From Pseudomonadota bacterium (GTDB taxonomy: Bacteria > Pseudomonadota > Alphaproteobacteria > Acetobacterales > Acetobacteraceae), in the NCBI GenBank assembly GCA_021816925.1, contig JAKAWQ010000024.1:1-46463 (forward strand): a DNA stretch of 46,463 bases. The letters run 5' to 3'. A program made the position numbers and the translations under genes. The notes under the pieces are model-generated. The model did not search any database. It saw nothing but the letters and a program-made list of their open reading frames with translations, and was not told where the DNA came from. Position 1 is the stretch's first letter; the number at the start of each line of letters is the position of its first letter. Shown in pieces: positions 44,384-46,463 of the stretch.

Positions 44384-46201
44384 TCAGTGTAGGCGGACTG
44401 TCAAGCGCCCCGCCTGGCCAACGCACCCGCCGCCTCGGCGCCCGCCGCCGAAACTGCGCCCGACTGGCAGCCGCTTCGCCCGCAAACCCTTGTCGATCTC
44501 GCGGTCGAGGCCATCGTCGCCGGCACCGCGTGCAGTCTGATCCTCCCCGGAGACCGCATCGTCGAGTTCGAGGTCGCACGCCGCCTCGGCATCAGCCGCG
44601 TCCCCGGCCGCGAGGCGCTCCGCCTCCTCGAAAGCCAGGGCGTCGTCACCAGCACTCCCTATCGCGGCATCCGCCTGATGGAGGTCTCGCACGAACGGAT
44701 CGAGCAGGTGGTCGATGTCCGGATCGCGCTCGAAACCCGCGCCGCGCTCGCCGCTCTCCGCCTCGGCCGCCACCTCGACGGCGGCATCGCCTCCCTCGAG
44801 CACGCCCTCGCCGAGCTTTCGCTCATGGCCGCCCGCCGCGACGCCTACGGCTTCCCCGCCGCCAAGGCCGTCATCGAGGCACCCTATTCCCACACGTTCG
44901 TCACCGGCCTTTCCTCCCTCCTGGTCGGCGAGAACCCTCTCGAAACGACATGCCTTTGGAACAGGATGTACGGGGCCACGCTCTATTACGACCGCGGCGG
45001 CGCGCTGATCCAGGCGATGGCCGGGATCGACATTGCGCTCTGGGACATCCAGGGTAAGGCGCCCGGCTAGCCCATCGCGCGTCTGCTCGGCGGTGCGCTG
45101 CGCGACGAGATGTGCGTCTATTCCTCGAACATATTCCAGCTCCGCCTCGAGGACACGATCGCGCGCGCGGGCTTTACTCAGGCAATGCGCACCGCCGCCT
45201 ATGCCGCCGCCCGCGGCCGCAAGGTCTGCAACCACAACTTCACCACCCGCCATCGCGGCCCGTGAACCCGAGCGGCCACCCCATGCAATAACCAATGACT
45301 GATGTGCGCGTCGTGGCCTCCGTACCCTGCCACAAGCACGCGAGCAGCTCAAGGCAACATTCACAAACACGTTGTACAAGAAGGGAAATGGGGCGGCACC
45401 ATACGTCATCGTCCGATCCTTGCGCTGCCCACTGATCAGCGGCATCTTCAGGGGACGACCGTCCGCGCCCCCGCCGCGCATCTCCTCCCAATCGCAACCC
45501 AGCGAACACCACGCATTCGCCGCAGTCCGGTACTTGGCGACCTCAGGAGCCTGGCCCAACGGCCGAGTCGCAAAACCAAACCGCATGCTGCCGTGGAGAT
45601 GGATAAGAACCGACGCGGCACTGTTCGCCCTCTGAAGCCACTCCTCGACGTCGAAGAAAGCGGGGTCGTCGTCGCCGCCAAGAGGGCCAAATCCATCGAA
45701 CCACTCGCCTGCACGGTCGACAACATCATCATAATTCAGCGTCACGACGGTCAGATCAAACTCCTTCAAAAGAATCCGGAAGAACCCTCGCATCCGCGCA
45801 GTATCGGACAACCGGGCTCTCTCCATCAAAAACCGATGCAGACCATTCACAAAACCAACCCGCACTGAAAGAAAGCTTGAACCGGCTGGAGGGGCGATGC
45901 TCGGATGGAGATCGGCGAACCCGCTCAGAAGCCCACTAGCACGGTCGCAGATGCCAGGCGCCTGCTTTCGAAGCACAAACTCGTCGAGCTCCTCAAGAAC
46001 GGCGAGCACCGTCTCAAATCCCCAACCTGCCTTGCCTCGCTGCGCGGTGAGCGCTCTCACGACGGATACAACGGTGGGGTCACTACTCTGACCTACGCGC
46101 CGGCTGATCTCGGCGGTAGTCGGCGCCCCCGCATGGACCGTCGAGCCCGCTCCGAGCACGATAAGAAGCCGGTCTTTCACCGGCCCGATATGCGTCGCCA
46201 T
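44384..46201 (-). CDS. SIR2-like domain protein with a foreign C-terminal tail
   Basis: ATG 46201 with GGAGGG seven bases upstream starts an open frame of 605 codons. The first ~290 residues read as a SIR2-like (NAD-binding) protein: RLLIVLGAGSTVHAGAPTTA, FDLTVVTLNYDDVVDRA, VLIHLHGSMRFGF and PLISGQRKDR. From about 45330 leftwards the frame is merely the antisense of the GntR/enolase pseudogene and shows no homology. The true 3' part of the gene was lost, and the open frame simply runs on. SIR2-like NADases of this type occur in phage-defence genes, but function here is doubtful. Confidence 0.6.
   Translation of the reverse strand: MATHIGPVKDRLLIVLGAGSTVHAGAPTTAEISRRVGQSSDPTVVSVVRALTAQRGKAGWGFETVLAVLEELDEFVLRKQAPGICDRASGLLSGFADLHPSIAPPAGSSFLSVRVGFVNGLHRFLMERARLSDTARMRGFFRILLKEFDLTVVTLNYDDVVDRAGEWFDGFGPLGGDDDPAFFDVEEWLQRANSAASVLIHLHGSMRFGFATRPLGQAPEVAKYRTAANAWCSLGCDWEEMRGGGADGRPLKMPLISGQRKDRTMTYGAAPFPFLYNVFVNVALSCSRACGRVRRPRRAHQSLVIAWGGRSGSRAAMAGGEVVVADLAAAGGGIGGGAHCLSKARARDRVLEAELEYVRGIDAHLVAQRTAEQTRDGLAGRLTLDVPERNVDPGHRLDQRAAAVVIERGPVHPVPKACRFERVLADQEGGKAGDERVGIGCLDDGLGGGEAVGVAAGGHERKLGEGVLEGGDAAVEVAAEAESGERGAGFERDPDIDHLLDPFVRDLHQADAAIGSAGDDALAFEEAERLAAGDAADAEAACDLELDDAVSGEDQTARGAGDDGLDREIDKGLRAKRLPVGRSFGGGRRGGGCVGQAGRLTVRLH
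44414..45265 (+). pseudogene. Chimera of a GntR (FadR-type) regulator and an enolase-superfamily (mandelate racemase-like) enzyme
   Basis: One frame first encodes a GntR winged helix (PGDRIVEFEVARRLGISRVP, REALRLLESQGVVTSTPYRG) and the beginning of an FCD ligand domain (VVDVRIALETRAALAALRLG). Near 44865 it runs without a shift into an enolase-superfamily N-terminal domain (VIEAPYSHTFVTGLSSLLVG, AMAGIDIALWDIQGKA). A TAG at 45068 interrupts the family motif, in GKAPG*PIARLLGG. The enzyme then jumps from CVYSSNIFQ to a C-terminal scrap with CNHNFTT. CTG 44414 stands where the start (LANAPAAS) would be. It is a deletion fusion of two neighbouring genes, now dead. Confidence 0.8.
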
Positions 46202-46379
46202 CCGCAACCCTCCACCCAGGGACGGGCACACCGCAAGTTTGGGAGCTCAAAGCAAACCGCGCTTGGCAAATTGGCAAATTGGCATTGCTTCCCGCCCGAA
46301 CCCCAAGGCCCCAAGGTCGTGGGCCGACCCACTGGCAGAGGTGGCCGGGGAAATTCGGACAGATCGATAGGTGGAAAAT

Positions 46380-46463
46380 CTGCCTGAGAGCGGCGAAAAT
46401 GCCGCGTAACAGGAGATACCATGACGAGACGAGCACGCCGGACCCATACACCGGGCTTCAAGG
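46380..46463 (+). mobile_element. Left end of an IS3-family insertion sequence (cut by window edge)
   Basis: The TG-starting sequence at 46381 (TGCCTGAGAGCGGCGAAAAT) leads into the transposase leader. Composition changes here relative to the stretch upstream. The terminal repeat cannot be confirmed because the partner end lies beyond the window. Confidence 0.45.
46421..46463 (+). CDS. IS3-family transposase OrfA, first 14 codons
   Basis: ATG 46421 is preceded by AGGAG at 5-6 bases and opens MTRRARRTHTPGFK. This matches the standard N-terminus of IS3-type OrfA proteins (MTRR.RR.H.P.FK), which continues into a helix-turn-helix domain. Only 43 bases are visible, so the call rests on that short match and on the binding site. 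Confidence 0.65.
   Translation, partial: MTRRARRTHTPGFK

Noticed and set aside
46262-46290. Short TTGGCAAA repeats before the IS3 end
   Set aside because: Three partial units of eight bases in an AT-richer patch are too few to call an iteron or regulatory array.
1-46463. CRISPR array, riboswitch or rRNA
   Set aside because: No regularly spaced repeats, no recognisable aptamer core and no rRNA sequence were seen anywhere in the window.

Overview
The window is GC-rich, bacterial and densely coded. It looks like an alphaproteobacterium, most likely of the Rhodospirillales/Acetobacteraceae kind. This rests on the base composition, an S9 with an N-terminal extension, a candidate alphaproteobacterial LexA box (GAAC-N7-GAAC), and families common in that group (DUF1036, DUF1989, GFA, YhdP/AsmA-like). 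No 16S rRNA is present, so the placement is an inference.

Layout. 1-651: end of an IS5-type insertion sequence abutting the last codon of a cupin gene. 1359-8735: core metabolism and translation, with panE, glk-pgi, rpsI-rplM, a sugar-acid dehydratase of the IlvD/Edd family with a palindromic operator, and a DinB protein. 9103-10298: a RutE-like reductase, tRNA-Gly(TCC) and tRNA-Arg(ACG). 10338-12071: an IS1634-type transposase fused in frame to the tail of a sugar ABC permease. 12138-23155: mostly intact housekeeping genes (bcp-glnE, a YhdP-like protein, two GFA proteins, NUDIX, a hydroxyacid dehydrogenase, panC). 23233-27197: a frameshifted queC, moeB with a DsrE-like gene, a secreted SH3-like protein, and a three-gene nitrile hydratase/thiocyanate hydrolase-type enzyme whose beta subunit is split in two.

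From 27 kb on, intact genes alternate with broken ones. There is a c-type-heme redox sensor, a multiply frameshifted Ser/Thr kinase, a complete IS1634-family element (29293-31210), a DUF1989 protein, and MFS and TRAP transporter remnants that meet at a deletion junction. Then come a ClC channel, an M24 peptidase, a secreted propeller-like protein, an Asp/Glu racemase-superfamily enzyme with an arylmalonate-decarboxylase-like active site, a TIR protein with a broken C-terminus, DUF1036, selD, and a broken sugar-binding protein. The right end holds an amino-acid ABC permease and binding protein, a GntR/enolase-superfamily chimeric pseudogene, a SIR2-like gene with a foreign tail, and the start of an IS3 element.

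Overall, core pathways (pantothenate, hexose phosphate entry, nitrogen control by GlnE, translation) are intact. Uptake and catabolic genes for sugars and sugar acids (RbsC-like permease, sugar-binding protein, TRAP, MFS, GntR, enolase superfamily) are being lost by insertion, deletion and frameshift. The most interesting intact elements are the split nitrile hydratase-type operon beside sulfur-transfer genes, the AMDase-like enzyme, the candidate SOS box, the sugar-acid dehydratase operator, and a dispersed 29-bp hairpin.
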